Below are positions 11,479 to 23,969 of a stretch of 64,000 nt of DNA, piece after piece. The DNA comes from Citrobacter freundii (lineage in GTDB: Bacteria > Pseudomonadota > Gammaproteobacteria > Enterobacterales > Enterobacteriaceae). The position numbers were made by a program, and so were the translations under genes. The stretch is from positions 4,588,001-4,652,000 of the forward strand of contig NZ_CP099222.1 of assembly GCF_029717145.1 (NCBI RefSeq), in the 5' to 3' direction. The number at the start of each line of letters is the position of its first letter. Position 1 is the first letter of the stretch. A model generated the notes under the pieces. The model did no database searches and had not been told where the DNA came from. It saw nothing but the letters and a program-made list of their open reading frames with translations.

Positions 11479-12525
11479 CTAAATCGAGCGGCGACGGGTT
11501 AACGCGACACCGGCACCGATCAAGGCCCCGACAATGCCCCACATAATCATCAGGAAGGCACGGCGCGGGCTATCACGTTTTACCGGTTCTTCCGGCGTCC
11601 GCAAATAACGATAGGTCTGAAAACGTGGGTCCAGAGTAGGACCGACGTTCAGCGTATTGAGCATGGCTCTGTTTTGGAAATAATCCAGATCGAACTCTGG
11701 ACCAACGGCCTGCAAGTTTTCGAGTCGCGCCTGCAGCATAGGACGTCCGAGCAAAAACAGCTCAGAGTCCGGTAATTCATCCGCAGGTACATCGGTTGAA
11801 GTGCGAGAAATATTATGTTGCTCGGCTATTTTGAGCGCTTGTTCAATGTTGTGAGCGCGACGAGAAAAGAGTGATTTCGCCACCTCTTCCTGGCGTTTAA
11901 CCTGCGCTTTCATCTGTACCGTGCGCGCAGCCCACGCGCCTTTTAACTCATCGTTCAGATGGCGTGCTGCACGCTGGCTGGCAAATGCCACATACTGGCG
12001 CAGCAGGTTGTTAGCATCTGGCGCCGTTTCCGCAATCAGCTTCACGCTGTCATTAGTGTTGCGCTGTGCATCACCAGGCATAAACTGAATGTTATTAATC
12101 AGCTCATCCAACAATGCCGCATCGGCTTTACTGTTGCCGACCATCCGTTGCTTAAAGTAATCGGTCTGCTGCCAAAATTCACGGCGCGTATCCCACGAGG
12201 CAACCTGCATGACAAATTCTTTATACGCTTCGTCCATCACCGACGGTTGATCCGCCGGAGCCAGGCTAGCCTTAATATCCAGGTTACGTAAAAACTGCTG
12301 CTGAGAGTAATAGCCCCCCAACATATTCACCGTAGGCCGGTCAGAAATGGCGGTCGCACTCCACTCCTGACGCGCAAAAAACGTATAGGCGAGAGCAACA
12401 AGCGCAAAGACGAGGGCCATACCGACAATCCACACCTTCCCTGCCCATAAGGTCCGAAACAACCCACGGATGTCCAGTTCATTTTCAGTGTTCACGGCAC
12501 GCTCTCCCGGTAATGGCTGTGTCAT
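11479..12525 (-). CDS. wzzE: ECA chain-length regulator WzzE
   Basis: Polysaccharide co-polymerase that sets ECA chain length and cyclic ECA size. The start at 12525 ([11 protein letters not shown]) gives 348 residues as in E. coli; the frame remains open further upstream into wecA, but that part is not conserved. It has the Wzz architecture: one transmembrane helix near residues 31-50, a long periplasmic helical region, and a second helix near the C-terminus preceded by the proline-rich [14 protein letters not shown]. It follows wecA by 11 bases. Confidence 0.96.
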   Translation of the reverse strand: MTQPLPGERAVNTENELDIRGLFRTLWAGKVWIVGMALVFALVALAYTFFARQEWSATAISDRPTVNMLGGYYSQQQFLRNLDIKASLAPADQPSVMDEAYKEFVMQVASWDTRREFWQQTDYFKQRMVGNSKADAALLDELINNIQFMPGDAQRNTNDSVKLIAETAPDANNLLRQYVAFASQRAARHLNDELKGAWAARTVQMKAQVKRQEEVAKSLFSRRAHNIEQALKIAEQHNISRTSTDVPADELPDSELFLLGRPMLQARLENLQAVGPEFDLDYFQNRAMLNTLNVGPTLDPRFQTYRYLRTPEEPVKRDSPRRAFLMIMWGIVGALIGAGVALTRRRSI

Positions 12526-12536
12526 CGCATCCTCAT

Positions 12537-13640
12537 TTACTTGGTTAAGTTTGGTTTGTTTTCGCGGTTTCTTCGTAGCCTGCGTTTCATACGTTTGATA
12601 AATCTTGCCACCTTCCAGGCACGCTTGATGCAATAACCGTAGAAGAAGAATGCTAGCAAAAACAGCACCAGCATGACCCATTCAGGGACAAAATGAGAAT
12701 ATTCTGCCAGCACGCCAATGGCGGCCAGAATCGCAGCAGCCAGCGTAATCAGGACAAACGCTTGTCGGGAAGTAAACCCAGCACGCATGATCAAATGATG
12801 AATATGCTGGCGATCCGCAGAAAAAGGACTCATCCCCTTACGCAAACGACGGTACATGATGGCTACCATATCCATCAGAGGAATAGCGATAATCCACAGC
12901 GCAGTGACCGGGCTAATAGGATGGGTTTTACCCTGTGTGGTTTCCAGCAGGATCCAGATAACGGTGAAGCCAATTAGCGTACTGCCCGCATCGCCCATAA
13001 ACACTTTGTAGCGACGACCTAACACGCCGAGGTTGAGCAGAATATACGGCAGAATGGCGGCAATCATCGCGAAGCACCAGATTGCCAGGCTAGTTTGTCC
13101 ATCAAACCAGAGGATCAGGCCCATTGCGGCAAAGGATACGCTGGACAGCCCGCCAAGCAGGCCATCAATACCATCAACCATATTGAAGGCGTTAATTGCC
13201 GCCCAGACGGCGAAGAGCGTCAGGAAATAGCCGAACGGACCGAGGACCATCTCCCAAGGGCCAAAGATGTAGCCCAGACTGCTGAGATAGAGTTTACCAA
13301 CCACCATCATAATGACGCCGATGGCCGCCTGAATTGTGGCGCGAATTTTTACGCTGATATCATAACGATCGTCCAGCGCGCCAATAAAAACCAGCACACC
13401 GGCACAGGCGAGGTAGAGAGAAGCATGTGGGATGTAATAATCTGCGATTAAGAACATAAAGCAAATACCGGCGTAAACCGAGATCCCCCCAACCAACGGT
13501 ATCAGCCCCTGATGACGTTTACGATAGTTGGGCTTATCCACTAAACCGATCTTTTTTGCGACCTTACGCGCAAAAAAAAGGAACAGTGTCGTGAATAGAA
13601 AAATACTGATGAGATCAGTACTTGCTGTCAGTAAATTCAC
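12537..13640 (-). CDS. wecA: Undecaprenyl-phosphate GlcNAc-1-phosphate transferase
   Basis: WecA starts ECA (and often O-antigen) synthesis by moving GlcNAc-1-phosphate from UDP-GlcNAc to undecaprenyl phosphate. The 367-residue polytopic protein shows the catalytic acidic residues Asp90-Asp91 (GALDDRYD) and Asp156/Asp159 (NMVDGIDG), and the HIHH motif in DRQHIHHLIM. The C-terminus is strongly basic. It is the first gene of the ECA operon; the promoter must lie in 13641-13830 upstream. Confidence 0.97.
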   Translation of the reverse strand: MNLLTASTDLISIFLFTTLFLFFARKVAKKIGLVDKPNYRKRHQGLIPLVGGISVYAGICFMFLIADYYIPHASLYLACAGVLVFIGALDDRYDISVKIRATIQAAIGVIMMVVGKLYLSSLGYIFGPWEMVLGPFGYFLTLFAVWAAINAFNMVDGIDGLLGGLSSVSFAAMGLILWFDGQTSLAIWCFAMIAAILPYILLNLGVLGRRYKVFMGDAGSTLIGFTVIWILLETTQGKTHPISPVTALWIIAIPLMDMVAIMYRRLRKGMSPFSADRQHIHHLIMRAGFTSRQAFVLITLAAAILAAIGVLAEYSHFVPEWVMLVLFLLAFFFYGYCIKRAWKVARFIKRMKRRLRRNRENKPNLTK

Positions 13641-13833
13641 AATGCGTGCTCTCAGAGAAAATTATTAGCAGAAGTATAACCACGAAGACCTTTATTCAGA
13701 AGGGAAACTCCGTTCCGAAATGCCTGTTTTGTATAATTATTAATCACACAACACGAATGACGTATCGAGCGCAAAATAAAGGTAAGTGACATCACTATTG
13801 CTTATGTGTCGCTTAGGTTACAGGCATAAAAGC

Positions 13834-13860
13834 AAAACGCCACGTAAAACGTGGCGTTTT
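13834..13860 (-). terminator. Intrinsic terminator after rho
   Basis: An 11-bp perfect stem AAAACGCCACG / CGTGGCGTTTT with a five-base loop begins 16 bases past the rho stop. It has A/T runs on both sides, so it could terminate in either direction. It separates rho from the ECA operon promoter. Confidence 0.8.
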
Positions 13861-13875
13861 CAGAGGATGCCCGAC

Positions 13876-15135
13876 TTAAGAGCGCTTCATCATATCGAAG
13901 AAGTCGTCGTTGGTCTTGGTCATCGCCAGCTTGTTAATGAGGAATTCCATCGCGTCGATTTCACCCATCGGATGAATGATTTTGCGCAGGATCCACATTT
14001 TCTGCAGCTCTTCCTGAGTGGTGAGCAGCTCTTCTTTACGGGTACCGGAACGGTTGTAGTCGATAGCTGGGAAGACGCGTTTTTCAGCAATCTTACGCGA
14101 GAGGTGCAGTTCCATGTTGCCGGTACCTTTAAACTCTTCATAGATAACTTCATCCATTTTAGAGCCGGTATCGACCAGCGCAGTCGCGATGATGGTCAGG
14201 CTGCCGCCCTCTTCCACGTTACGTGCCGCACCGAAGAAACGCTTCGGACGGTGCAGGGCGTTTGCATCAACACCACCAGTCAACACTTTACCGGAAGCCG
14301 GTACCACAGTGTTGTAGGCACGCGCCAGACGGGTGATGGAATCAAGCAGGATGATAACGTCTTTCTTGTGCTCAACCAGACGTTTCGCTTTCTCGATAAC
14401 CATTTCCGCAACCTGAACGTGGCGAGATGCGGGTTCGTCAAAGGTGGAAGCAATCACTTCACCTTTAACCAGACGCTGCATCTCAGTCACTTCTTCCGGA
14501 CGTTCGTCGATCAGCAGTACCATCAACACGCAGTCTGGGTGGTTGTACGCGATGCTCTGTGCAATGTTCTGCAGCAGCATGGTTTTACCGGCTTTCGGTG
14601 GTGCCACAATCAGACCACGTTGGCCGCGACCGATCGGAGACGCCAGATCCAGGACACGAGCCGTTAAGTCTTCTGTAGAACCGTTACCACGTTCCATACG
14701 CAGACGTGAGTTTGCGTGCAGCGGGGTTAAGTTCTCGAACAGAATCTTATTACGCGCGTTTTCCGGCTTGTCGTAGTTAACTTCGTTAACTTTCAACAAT
14801 GCAAAGTAACGCTCACCCTCTTTAGGAGGACGAATCTTACCGGAAATGGTGTCACCAGTGCGGAGGTTGAAACGGCGGATTTGGCTAGGGGATACGTAGA
14901 TGTCGTCTGGGCCTGCGAGGTAGGAACTGTCTCCAGAACGAAGGAAACCAAATCCATCCTGCAATATCTCCAGCACACCGTCACCAAAGATATCTTCGCC
15001 ACTCTTTGCGTGCTGCTTCAGGATGGCAAAAATAATGTCCTGCTTGCGCATACGAGCCAGGTTTTCCAGGCCCATATTTTCGCCGAGAGTGATCAGCTCA
15101 GAAACCGGCGTATTCTTTAATTCGGTAAGATTCAT
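13876..15135 (-). CDS. rho: Transcription termination factor Rho
   Basis: Hexameric RNA-dependent ATPase/helicase that ends transcription at rut-containing RNAs. The start at 15135 ([14 protein letters not shown]) gives 419 residues as in E. coli. It has an N-terminal helical cap, an OB-fold primary RNA site ([20 protein letters not shown]), the Walker A APPKAGKT and the Walker B segment [15 protein letters not shown]. The sequence is nearly identical to E. coli Rho. It is preceded by a long leader of the kind that mediates Rho autoregulation. Confidence 0.99.
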   Translation of the reverse strand: MNLTELKNTPVSELITLGENMGLENLARMRKQDIIFAILKQHAKSGEDIFGDGVLEILQDGFGFLRSGDSSYLAGPDDIYVSPSQIRRFNLRTGDTISGKIRPPKEGERYFALLKVNEVNYDKPENARNKILFENLTPLHANSRLRMERGNGSTEDLTARVLDLASPIGRGQRGLIVAPPKAGKTMLLQNIAQSIAYNHPDCVLMVLLIDERPEEVTEMQRLVKGEVIASTFDEPASRHVQVAEMVIEKAKRLVEHKKDVIILLDSITRLARAYNTVVPASGKVLTGGVDANALHRPKRFFGAARNVEEGGSLTIIATALVDTGSKMDEVIYEEFKGTGNMELHLSRKIAEKRVFPAIDYNRSGTRKEELLTTQEELQKMWILRKIIHPMGEIDAMEFLINKLAMTKTNDDFFDMMKRS

Positions 15136-15213
15136 AATGGTGTGAGTTCTTAAACTTGGGGTAAATCTCGAACTTAATGTTGTGAATGGTATGGCAGGGT
15201 CATCCATGCCTGT

Positions 15214-15342
15214 TTACGGCCATCGACTCATGTCTGTTCGCTGTCTGGTCACAGGAAAGTACGCAGAACTGAAACGACAAGACGGATTGAGCGACAAGCC
15301 AGGAATCTGTCCACTTCTCGCGCGAGAAACAACGGGAAGCAT
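15214..15342 (-). CDS. rhoL: Possible rho operon leader peptide RhoL, altered ends
   Basis: A 42-codon frame upstream of rho encodes SLNPSCRFSSAYFPVTRQR in its middle, which closely resembles the E. coli 33-residue RhoL leader peptide. The ATG that begins E. coli RhoL is GCG here (A-R-S-G-Q in place of M-R-S-E-Q), so the nearest in-frame start is the ATG at 15342, about 14 bases after the predicted transcription start and without a clear Shine-Dalgarno. At the other end MSR is followed by WP before the stop. Whether it is translated is uncertain. Confidence 0.4.
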   Translation of the reverse strand: MLPVVSRARSGQIPGLSLNPSCRFSSAYFPVTRQRTDMSRWP

Positions 15343-15362
15343 TGGATAAACAAGATTCAAAC

Positions 15363-15391
15363 TTAATAAGGTATGTTTAATACGAAGTCAA
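15363..15391 (-). promoter_or_regulatory. rho promoter
   Basis: On the minus strand TTGACT (-35, 15386-15391) and TATTAA (-10, 15363-15368) are separated by 17 bases. This sits about 220 bases upstream of the rho start, where the rho leader transcript is expected to begin. Confidence 0.7.
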
Positions 15392-15410
15392 CACTAACTT
15401 AGCACGACTC

Positions 15411-15462
15411 AAGTCGGGCGTCCAGTCATCCGAAGAATTTTGGAATCAGGTCGCCCGAACTT
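15411..15462. other. Long inverted repeat between trxA and the rho promoter
   Basis: AAGTCGGGCG (15411-15420) pairs with CGCCCGAACTT (15452-15462) with one bulged base, enclosing a 31-base loop. It follows the trxA stop by 12 bases. There is no U-run on the minus strand, so it is probably a trxA 3'-end hairpin or Rho-dependent terminator element. Confidence 0.4.
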
Positions 15463-15474
15463 GATAATTCCATC

Positions 15475-15804
15475 TTACGCCAGGTTAGCGTCGAGGAACT
15501 CTTTTAGCTGACCTTTGGACAGTGCGCCGACTTTTGTCGCCGCAACTTCGCCGTTTTTAAACAGCAGCAGGGTCGGGATACCACGGATACCATATTTCGG
15601 TGCGGTGCCTGGGTTTTGGTCAATGTTCAGTTTCGCAACCGTCAATTTACCCTGATACTCGTCAGCGATTTCATCCAGAATTGGAGCGATCATTTTGCAC
15701 GGACCGCACCACTCTGCCCAGAAATCAACGAGGATAGCTCCGTCCGCTTTGAGTACATCCGTGTCAAAACTGTCGTCTGTCAGGTGAATAATTTTATCGC
15801 TCAT
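15475..15804 (-). CDS. trxA: Thioredoxin 1
   Basis: Small cytoplasmic dithiol-disulfide oxidoreductase that reduces ribonucleotide reductase, PAPS reductase and others. The start at 15804 ([20 protein letters not shown]) gives 109 residues, the normal length. The redox site WCGPC has cysteines 33 and 36 counting the initiator Met; the cis-proline is in RGIPTLLLF. An upstream in-frame ATG at 15852 would give a 16-residue extension, as sometimes annotated in E. coli. Divergent from rhlB. Confidence 0.98.
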
Positions 15805-15921
15805 AATAACTCCACAGGAAAAAGCCTGGTGTGTTGGTGTAGCATTAACCAACTAAAGGTTGACTTTATTTCACCGTATACGCTTTCGTAAAGCAATAGT
15901 AAGCTGATATTCTACCACACT

Positions 15922-17190
15922 ATGAGCAAAACACATTTAACAGAACAGAAGTTTTCCGACTTCGCACTGCACCCACAGGTGATAGAAGCCCTTGAAAATA
16001 AAGGGTTTCATAATTGCACGCCCATTCAGGCACTGGCCCTCCCGCTAACGCTGGCAGGTCGTGATGTCGCAGGACAGGCGCAAACCGGAACCGGGAAAAC
16101 GATGGCGTTTCTGACGTCAACGTTTCATTATCTTCTCTCTCATCCCGCGATTGCCGATCGCAAGGTGAACCAACCGCGTGCGCTAATTATGGCGCCAACG
16201 CGTGAGTTAGCCGTGCAGATCCATGCCGATGCGGAACCGCTGGCGCAAACTACCGGTCTGAAATTAGGCCTGGCTTATGGCGGCGACGGTTACGACAAAC
16301 AGCTGAAAGTGCTGGAAAGCGGCGTCGATATCCTTATCGGCACCACGGGCCGTCTCATTGACTACGCAAAACAGAACCACATCAACCTGGGTGCCATTCA
16401 GGTCGTGGTACTGGATGAAGCCGATCGCATGTACGATCTGGGCTTTATTAAAGATATCCGCTGGCTGTTCCGTCGGATGCCGCCAACCAACCAGCGTCTG
16501 AATATGCTGTTTTCCGCGACCCTCTCTTACCGCGTTCGCGAACTGGCGTTCGAACAAATGAACAACGCCGAGTACGTAGAAGTCGAACCGGAACAGAAGA
16601 CGGGCCACCGTATCAAAGAAGAGCTCTTCTATCCTTCAAACGAAGAGAAAATGCGTTTACTGCAAACGCTGATCGAAGAAGAGTGGCCAGATCGCGCCAT
16701 TGTTTTTGCAAACACCAAGCACCGTTGCGAAGATATTTGGGGCAGCCTTGCCGCTGACGGTCATCGCGTCGGTCTGCTGACCGGTGACGTGGCACAGAAA
16801 AAACGTCTGCGCATTCTGGAAGAGTTCACCCGTGGCGATCTCGACATTCTGGTTGCAACCGACGTTGCCGCGCGTGGTCTGCATATTCCGGCTGTTACGC
16901 ATGTATTTAACTATGACCTGCCGGATGACTGCGAAGACTACGTACACCGTATTGGTCGTACCGGTCGTGCAGGCGCAAGCGGACACTCCATCAGCCTGGC
17001 CTGCGAAGAGTACGCGTTGAATTTACCTGCTATCGAGACCTATATCGGCCACTCGATTCCGGTCAGCAAGTATAACCCGGATGCACTGATGACCGATTTG
17101 CCGAAGCCGCTTCGCCTGACGCGAACGCGCCCTGGTAATGGCCCACGCCGCACCGGTGGTGCTCCGCGTAATCGTCGTCGTTCAGGTTAA
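15922..17190 (+). CDS. rhlB: ATP-dependent RNA helicase RhlB
   Basis: DEAD-box helicase of the RNA degradosome that unwinds structured RNA for RNase E and PNPase. The 422 residues carry the Q motif near the N-terminus, Walker [19 protein letters not shown] in [16 protein letters not shown] in LFSATLS, and the [10 protein letters not shown] motif VI. The C-terminus is arginine-rich ([14 protein letters not shown]), as in E. coli, where it contributes to RNA binding. It lies divergently from trxA. Confidence 0.98.
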   Translation: MSKTHLTEQKFSDFALHPQVIEALENKGFHNCTPIQALALPLTLAGRDVAGQAQTGTGKTMAFLTSTFHYLLSHPAIADRKVNQPRALIMAPTRELAVQIHADAEPLAQTTGLKLGLAYGGDGYDKQLKVLESGVDILIGTTGRLIDYAKQNHINLGAIQVVVLDEADRMYDLGFIKDIRWLFRRMPPTNQRLNMLFSATLSYRVRELAFEQMNNAEYVEVEPEQKTGHRIKEELFYPSNEEKMRLLQTLIEEEWPDRAIVFANTKHRCEDIWGSLAADGHRVGLLTGDVAQKKRLRILEEFTRGDLDILVATDVAARGLHIPAVTHVFNYDLPDDCEDYVHRIGRTGRAGASGHSISLACEEYALNLPAIETYIGHSIPVSKYNPDALMTDLPKPLRLTRTRPGNGPRRTGGAPRNRRRSG

Positions 17191-17288
17191 GAAACGTTAT
17201 GCCATACACAAAATCATTCAGCCTGTATCAAGGCGGTGAGAAAACGCAGCCAACACAGATACAGGTTGAAGGATGAAGGATGAAGTGT

Positions 17289-18770
17289 ATGAATTCTACC
17301 TCGTTGTATGCAGCAATCGATCTCGGCTCCAATAGTTTTCATATGCTGGTTGTACGCGAGGTAGCGGGAAGCATCCAGACGCTCACGCGGATTAAACGCA
17401 AAGTGCGTCTGGCCGCTGGCCTGAGTAGTGATAATGCGCTCTCTGCTGAAGCCATGGAGCGCGGTTGGCAGTGTCTACGGCTGTTTGCAGAGCGCCTGCA
17501 GGATATTCCTCAGCCACAAATTCGCGTGGTTGCCACGGCAACACTGCGTATCGCCACCAATGCCGACATTTTTATTGCCAAAGCGCAAGAGATCCTCGGC
17601 TGTGCCGTTCAGGTTATTAGCGGTGAAGAAGAAGCCCGGCTGATTTATCAGGGGGTTGCCCACACCACCGGCGGTGCCGATCAGCGTCTGGTCGTCGATA
17701 TCGGCGGAGCCAGTACCGAACTGGTCACCGGCTCTGGTGCACAAACCACCTCCTTGTTTAGCCTGTCAATGGGCTGCGTCACGTGGCTCGAACGGTACTT
17801 TACCGATCGAAATCTGGCGCAGGAAAACTTTGACGAGGCAGAGAAGGCGGCGCGTGAAGTCTTGCGTCCTGTCGCTGACAATCTACGTTTTCACGGCTGG
17901 AAAGTGTGTGTCGGGGCTTCTGGCACCGTACAGGCACTGCAGGAAATAATGATGGCGCAGGGCATGGACGAGCGCATTACGCTGGCAAAACTTCAGCAAC
18001 TAAAGCAGCGCGCCATTCATTGCGGACGTCTTGAAGAGCTGGAAATCGAAGGGTTAACGCTGGAACGTGCGCTGGTGTTCCCCAGCGGACTGGCAATCCT
18101 GATCGCCATTTTCACAGAGCTCAATATCCAGTGTATGACCCTTGCTGGCGGCGCATTACGTGAAGGTCTGGTCTATGGCATGCTGCATCTGGCCGTGGAC
18201 CAGGACATTCGCAGTCGCACGTTGAGAAATATTCAGCGTCGATTTATGGTCGATACCGATCAGGCGCATCGTGTCGCTAACCTGGCAAGTAAGTTCCTCG
18301 ATCAAGTAGAGAAAAAGTGGCATTTGGAAGCTATCAGCCGCGAACTGCTGATTAGTGCCTGTCAGTTGCATGAAATTGGACTTAGCGTCGATTTTAAGCA
18401 AGCGCCGCAGCATGCGGCCTATCTGGTGCGCAATCTCGATCTTCCGGGATTTACCCCCGCACAGAAAAAACTGTTAGCCACGCTGTTACTCAACCAAACC
18501 AACCCGGTCGATCTCTCTTCGCTCCACCAGCAAAACGCGGTGCCGCCGCGTATTGCGGAACATCTTTGCCGTTTGCTCCGTCTGGCGATCATTTTTGCCA
18601 GCCGTCGCCGGGACGATTTAGTTCCGGAAATTCATCTCGAAGCAAAGAATGAACATCTTACGATAACACTGCCTGAAGGCTGGCTGGTGCATCATCCGCT
18701 GGGTAAAGAGCTTATCGATCAGGAAAGCCAGTGGCAAAGCTATGTCCATTGGCCTTTAGAAGTGCACTAA
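17289..18770 (+). CDS. gppA: Guanosine-5'-triphosphate,3'-diphosphate pyrophosphatase
   Basis: GppA hydrolyses pppGpp to ppGpp and belongs to the Ppx/GppA exopolyphosphatase family (actin-like ASKHA fold). The N-terminal phosphate-binding [15 protein letters not shown] and the second phosphate loop DIGGASTEL are intact. Two starts are possible, 17280 (496 residues) and 17289 (493 residues). I chose 17289 because [11 protein letters not shown] aligns with the E. coli start and AAGGA lies 8 bases upstream. It is 98 bases downstream of rhlB on the same strand. Confidence 0.96.
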   Translation: MNSTSLYAAIDLGSNSFHMLVVREVAGSIQTLTRIKRKVRLAAGLSSDNALSAEAMERGWQCLRLFAERLQDIPQPQIRVVATATLRIATNADIFIAKAQEILGCAVQVISGEEEARLIYQGVAHTTGGADQRLVVDIGGASTELVTGSGAQTTSLFSLSMGCVTWLERYFTDRNLAQENFDEAEKAAREVLRPVADNLRFHGWKVCVGASGTVQALQEIMMAQGMDERITLAKLQQLKQRAIHCGRLEELEIEGLTLERALVFPSGLAILIAIFTELNIQCMTLAGGALREGLVYGMLHLAVDQDIRSRTLRNIQRRFMVDTDQAHRVANLASKFLDQVEKKWHLEAISRELLISACQLHEIGLSVDFKQAPQHAAYLVRNLDLPGFTPAQKKLLATLLLNQTNPVDLSSLHQQNAVPPRIAEHLCRLLRLAIIFASRRRDDLVPEIHLEAKNEHLTITLPEGWLVHHPLGKELIDQESQWQSYVHWPLEVH

Positions 18771-18782
18771 CCCTCAAGTATT

Positions 18783-18811
18783 GCCGGATAGCCTACGTTT
18801 ATCCGGCCTAC
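18783..18811. repeat. REP palindrome between gppA and rep
   Basis: GCCGGATAGCCTACGTTTATCCGGC followed by CTAC is a standard enterobacterial REP (palindromic unit). It lies in the short convergent gap and probably protects the 3' ends of both mRNAs. Confidence 0.8.
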
Positions 18812-18817
18812 AAAAAC

Positions 18818-21205
<2,388 letters not shown>

Positions 21206-21209
21206 TAGA

Positions 21210-21240
21210 AAGCCCGGAGGTTTATACTCCGGGCTTTTTT
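21210..21240 (+). terminator. ppiC intrinsic terminator
   Basis: A 10-bp perfect stem AAGCCCGGAG / CTCCGGGCTT with a seven-base loop is followed by a T-run, four bases after the ppiC stop. Confidence 0.92.
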
Positions 21241-21270
21241 GCCTGATAGCGCTTCGCTTATCAGGCCTAC
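21241..21270. repeat. REP palindrome after ppiC
   Basis: GCCTGATAGCGCTTCGCTTATCAGGC followed by CTAC matches the common enterobacterial REP sequence. It directly abuts the ppiC terminator. Confidence 0.85.
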
Positions 21271-21283
21271 TAAATTCTATAAA

Positions 21284-21413
21284 TATGACATTCTTCTATG
21301 CATTTCGTCTTAGCGGAAGGCGGCAAGGAAGTTCATCTCCAGTCACATAGATAACTATGTGACTGGGGTGTACGAACGTAGCCAACGCATCAGCAAGTTG
21401 AAAGACGACGGGG
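21284..21413. repeat. ERIC (IRU) element adjoining the ilvC stop
   Basis: About 130 bases form a long imperfect palindrome. The centre (21339-21366) is a perfect 12-bp stem CCAGTCACATAG / CTATGTGACTGG around ATAA. The right arm GTGACTGGGGTGTACGAACG closely matches the ERIC consensus (GTGACTGGGGTGAGCG), and GGAAGGCGGCAAG on the left and GCCAACGCA on the right are also ERIC hallmarks. The element ends within a few bases of the ilvC stop codon, so it will be transcribed in the ilvC 3' UTR. Confidence 0.8.
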
Positions 21414-21415
21414 AA

Positions 21416-22891
21416 TTAGCCTGCGACGGCGATACGCTTCATGTCAGTCATGTAGCCGCGCAGTTTCTGGCCAACTTCTTCAATCGCATGGCTACGAATA
21501 GCATCGTTGACGTCACGCAGCTGAGCATTATCTACCGCACCTTCAGCAATGGCTTTGCCCAGGTCACCAGTTTGCAGCGTGGTCATGAACTCTTTCAGCA
21601 GCGGTACGCAAGCGTAAGAGAACAGGTAGTTACCGTACTCAGCGGTATCGGAGATTACCACGTTCATTTCATACAGACGCTTACGGGCGATAGTGTTGGC
21701 AATCAGCGGCAGCTCATGCAGTGATTCGTAGTAAGCCGACTCTTCGATGATGCCGGAATCCACCATGGTTTCGAATGCCAGCTCAACGCCCGCTTTCACC
21801 ATCGCGATCATCAGAACGCCTTTATCGAAGTACTCCTGCTCGCCGATTTTACCGTCGAACTGGGCAGCGGTTTCGAACGCGGTTTTACCGGTCTCTTCAC
21901 GCCAGGTCAGCAGTTTCTTATCGTCGTTAGCCCAGTCAGCCATCATGCCGGAAGAGAATTCGCCGGAGATGATGTCGTCCATATGTTTCTGGAACAGCGG
22001 CGCCATGATTTCTTTCAGCTGTTCGGACAGCGCATAAGCACGCAGTTTCGCCGGGTTAGACAGACGGTCCATCATCAGGGTGATGCCGCCCTGCTTCAGC
22101 GCTTCGGTGATGGTTTCCCAGCCGAACTGAATCAGTTTTTCCGCGTATGCCGGATCAGTTCCTTCTTCCACCAGCTTGTCGAAGCACAGCAGAGAACCGG
22201 CCTGCAGCATACCGCACAGGATAGTCTGCTCGCCCATCAGGTCAGATTTCACTTCCGCGACGAAAGAGGATTCCAGCACACCCGCACGGTGACCGCCGGT
22301 TGCGGCTGCCCAGGCTTTAGCAATTGCCATGCCTTCGCCTTTCGGGTCGTTTTCCGGGTGAACCGCAATCAGGGTCGGTACGCCGAAACCGCGTTTGTAT
22401 TCTTCACGCACTTCGGTACCCGGGCACTTCGGCGCAACCATCACGACGGTAATGTCTTTACGGATCTGTTCGCCCACTTCCACGATGTTGAAACCGTGGG
22501 AATAGCCCAGCGCCGCGCCGTCTTTCATCAGCGGCTGTACGGAACGCACCACGTCGGAGTGCTGTTTGTCTGGCGTCAGGTTAACCACCAGGTCAGCCTG
22601 CGGAACCAGCTCTTCGTAGGTACCGACTTTAAAGCCGTTTTCGGTCGCTTTACGCCATGAAGCGCGCTTCTCAGCAATCGCCTCTTTACGCAGTGCGTAG
22701 GCGATATCCAGACCGGAGTCACGCATGTTCAGGCCTTGGTTCAGACCCTGAGCGCCACAGCCGATGATGACCACTTTTTTACCCTGAAGGTAGCTCGCGC
22801 CATCGGCGAATTCGTCGCGGCCCATAAAGCGACATTTACCCAGCTGTGCCAGCTGCTGGCGCAGGTTCAGTGTATTAAAGTAGTTAGCCAT
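21416..22891 (-). CDS. ilvC: Ketol-acid reductoisomerase
   Basis: IlvC converts acetolactate and acetohydroxybutyrate to the dihydroxy acids of the valine and isoleucine pathways with NADPH and Mg2+. The 491 residues are the long class II form typical of enterics, with a duplicated C-terminal knotted domain. The NADPH fold is [14 protein letters not shown] near residue 36. It is divergent from ilvY, its activator, which responds to the IlvC substrates. Confidence 0.98.
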   Translation of the reverse strand: MANYFNTLNLRQQLAQLGKCRFMGRDEFADGASYLQGKKVVIIGCGAQGLNQGLNMRDSGLDIAYALRKEAIAEKRASWRKATENGFKVGTYEELVPQADLVVNLTPDKQHSDVVRSVQPLMKDGAALGYSHGFNIVEVGEQIRKDITVVMVAPKCPGTEVREEYKRGFGVPTLIAVHPENDPKGEGMAIAKAWAAATGGHRAGVLESSFVAEVKSDLMGEQTILCGMLQAGSLLCFDKLVEEGTDPAYAEKLIQFGWETITEALKQGGITLMMDRLSNPAKLRAYALSEQLKEIMAPLFQKHMDDIISGEFSSGMMADWANDDKKLLTWREETGKTAFETAAQFDGKIGEQEYFDKGVLMIAMVKAGVELAFETMVDSGIIEESAYYESLHELPLIANTIARKRLYEMNVVISDTAEYGNYLFSYACVPLLKEFMTTLQTGDLGKAIAEGAVDNAQLRDVNDAIRSHAIEEVGQKLRGYMTDMKRIAVAG

Positions 22892-22900
22892 GATGGTGTA

Positions 22901-22920
22901 CTCCGTGATGTTGTGTGTCT
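22901..22920 (-). promoter_or_regulatory. CA-rich ilvC leader with RBS
   Basis: The mRNA reads AGACACACAACATCACGGAG just before the ilvC start. CGGAG is the ribosome binding site. The CA-rich run matches the type of target bound by GcvB; ilvC is a reported GcvB target in Salmonella. The specific pairing here is inferred. Confidence 0.35.
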
Positions 22921-23004
22921 TATTGTTCGGTTCGCTTTTGCGAGAATGAACCCACTATATGACAGGAAATTTATTGCGGAAATTGATATATTCACAACGT
23001 CACG

Positions 23005-23019
23005 TTGCAATTTATGCAA
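23005..23019. promoter_or_regulatory. IlvY operator in the ilvY-ilvC gap
   Basis: TTGCAATTTATGCAA is a perfect inverted repeat (TTGCA / TGCAA) 24 bases upstream of the ilvY start, in the divergent intergenic region. It has the T-N11-A type dyad bound by LysR regulators and corresponds to the high-affinity IlvY operator. A weaker related sequence (TTGCGGAAATTGATA) lies nearer ilvC, fitting a two-operator arrangement. Confidence 0.65.
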
Positions 23020-23042
23020 TGTAAAATCGTGGAGTGCGAGCC

Positions 23043-23933
23043 GTGGATTTACGCGATCTAAAAACCTTCCTGCACCTGGCGGAAAGCCGCCACTTTGGCC
23101 GCAGCGCGCGGGCGATGCACGTCAGCCCCTCCACGCTTTCCCGGCAGATTCAGCGACTCGAAGAGGATCTTGGCCAGGCGCTGTTCGTGCGGGATAACCG
23201 CACGGTCACGCTGACCGAAGCGGGCGAAGAGCTGCGCATTTTTGCCCAGCAGACGTTATTGCAGTATCAGCAACTGCGCCACACCCTCGATCAGCAGGGA
23301 CCCTCGCTGTCGGGCGAGCTGCATATCTTCTGTTCGGTCACCGCCGCCTACAGCCATCTGCCGCCAATCCTTGATCGCTTTCGCGCAGAACACCCGTCGG
23401 TCGAAATTAAACTGTCTACCGGCGATGCCGCCGATGCGATGGAAAAAGTGGTCACCGGAGAAGCGGATCTGGCAATAGCCGGGAAACCGGAAACCCTGCC
23501 TGGTGCGGTGGCATTCTCTATGCTGGAAAATCTGGCGGTGGTGTTAATTGCTCCGGCATTGCCGTGTCCGGTACGCAATCAGGTGTCCATCGATGATCCC
23601 GACTGGTCCACTGTGCCGTTTATCATGGCCGACCAGGGCCCGGTACGCCGCCGCATTGAGCTGTGGTTCCGCCGTCATAAAATCAGTAATCCATCAATCT
23701 ATGCCACGGTCGGCGGTCACGAGGCGATGGTCTCGATGGTGGCGCTGGGCTGCGGCGTGGCACTGCTGCCGGAAGTAGTGCTGGAAAACAGTCCGGAGCC
23801 GGTGCGTAACCGCGTGATGATTTTAGAACGTAGCGACGAGAAAACGCCGTTTGAGCTGGGCGTTTGCGTACAAAAAAAGCGGCTGCATGAGCCGCTGATT
23901 GAGGCATTCTGGAGCTTGCTGCCTGGCCACTAA
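23043..23933 (+). CDS. ilvY: LysR-type activator of ilvC, GTG start
   Basis: IlvY activates ilvC when acetolactate or acetohydroxybutyrate accumulates and represses itself. The N-terminal winged helix-turn-helix (RHFGRSARAMHVSPSTLSRQIQRLEEDLG) is followed by the LysR substrate domain. The GTG at 23043 gives 296 residues starting MDLRDLKTFLHLAES, aligned with E. coli, with GGAG 8 bases upstream. An alternative GTG at 23034 adds three residues. Confidence 0.96.
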   Translation: MDLRDLKTFLHLAESRHFGRSARAMHVSPSTLSRQIQRLEEDLGQALFVRDNRTVTLTEAGEELRIFAQQTLLQYQQLRHTLDQQGPSLSGELHIFCSVTAAYSHLPPILDRFRAEHPSVEIKLSTGDAADAMEKVVTGEADLAIAGKPETLPGAVAFSMLENLAVVLIAPALPCPVRNQVSIDDPDWSTVPFIMADQGPVRRRIELWFRRHKISNPSIYATVGGHEAMVSMVALGCGVALLPEVVLENSPEPVRNRVMILERSDEKTPFELGVCVQKKRLHEPLIEAFWSLLPGH

Positions 23934-23934
23934 T

Positions 23935-23969
23935 GCCGGATGGCGGCACAAGCGCCTTATCCGGCCTAC
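23935..23969. repeat. REP palindrome overlapping the ilvA stop
   Basis: GCCGGATGGCGGCACAAGCG continuing CCTTATCCGGCCTAC is a REP unit filling the convergent ilvY/ilvA gap. Its last bases include the ilvA stop codon (23966-23968). Confidence 0.85.

Noticed and set aside
12526-12681. N-terminal extension of wzzE
   Set aside because: The frame is open but overlaps wecA, and MTQPLPG at 12525 matches the known WzzE start.
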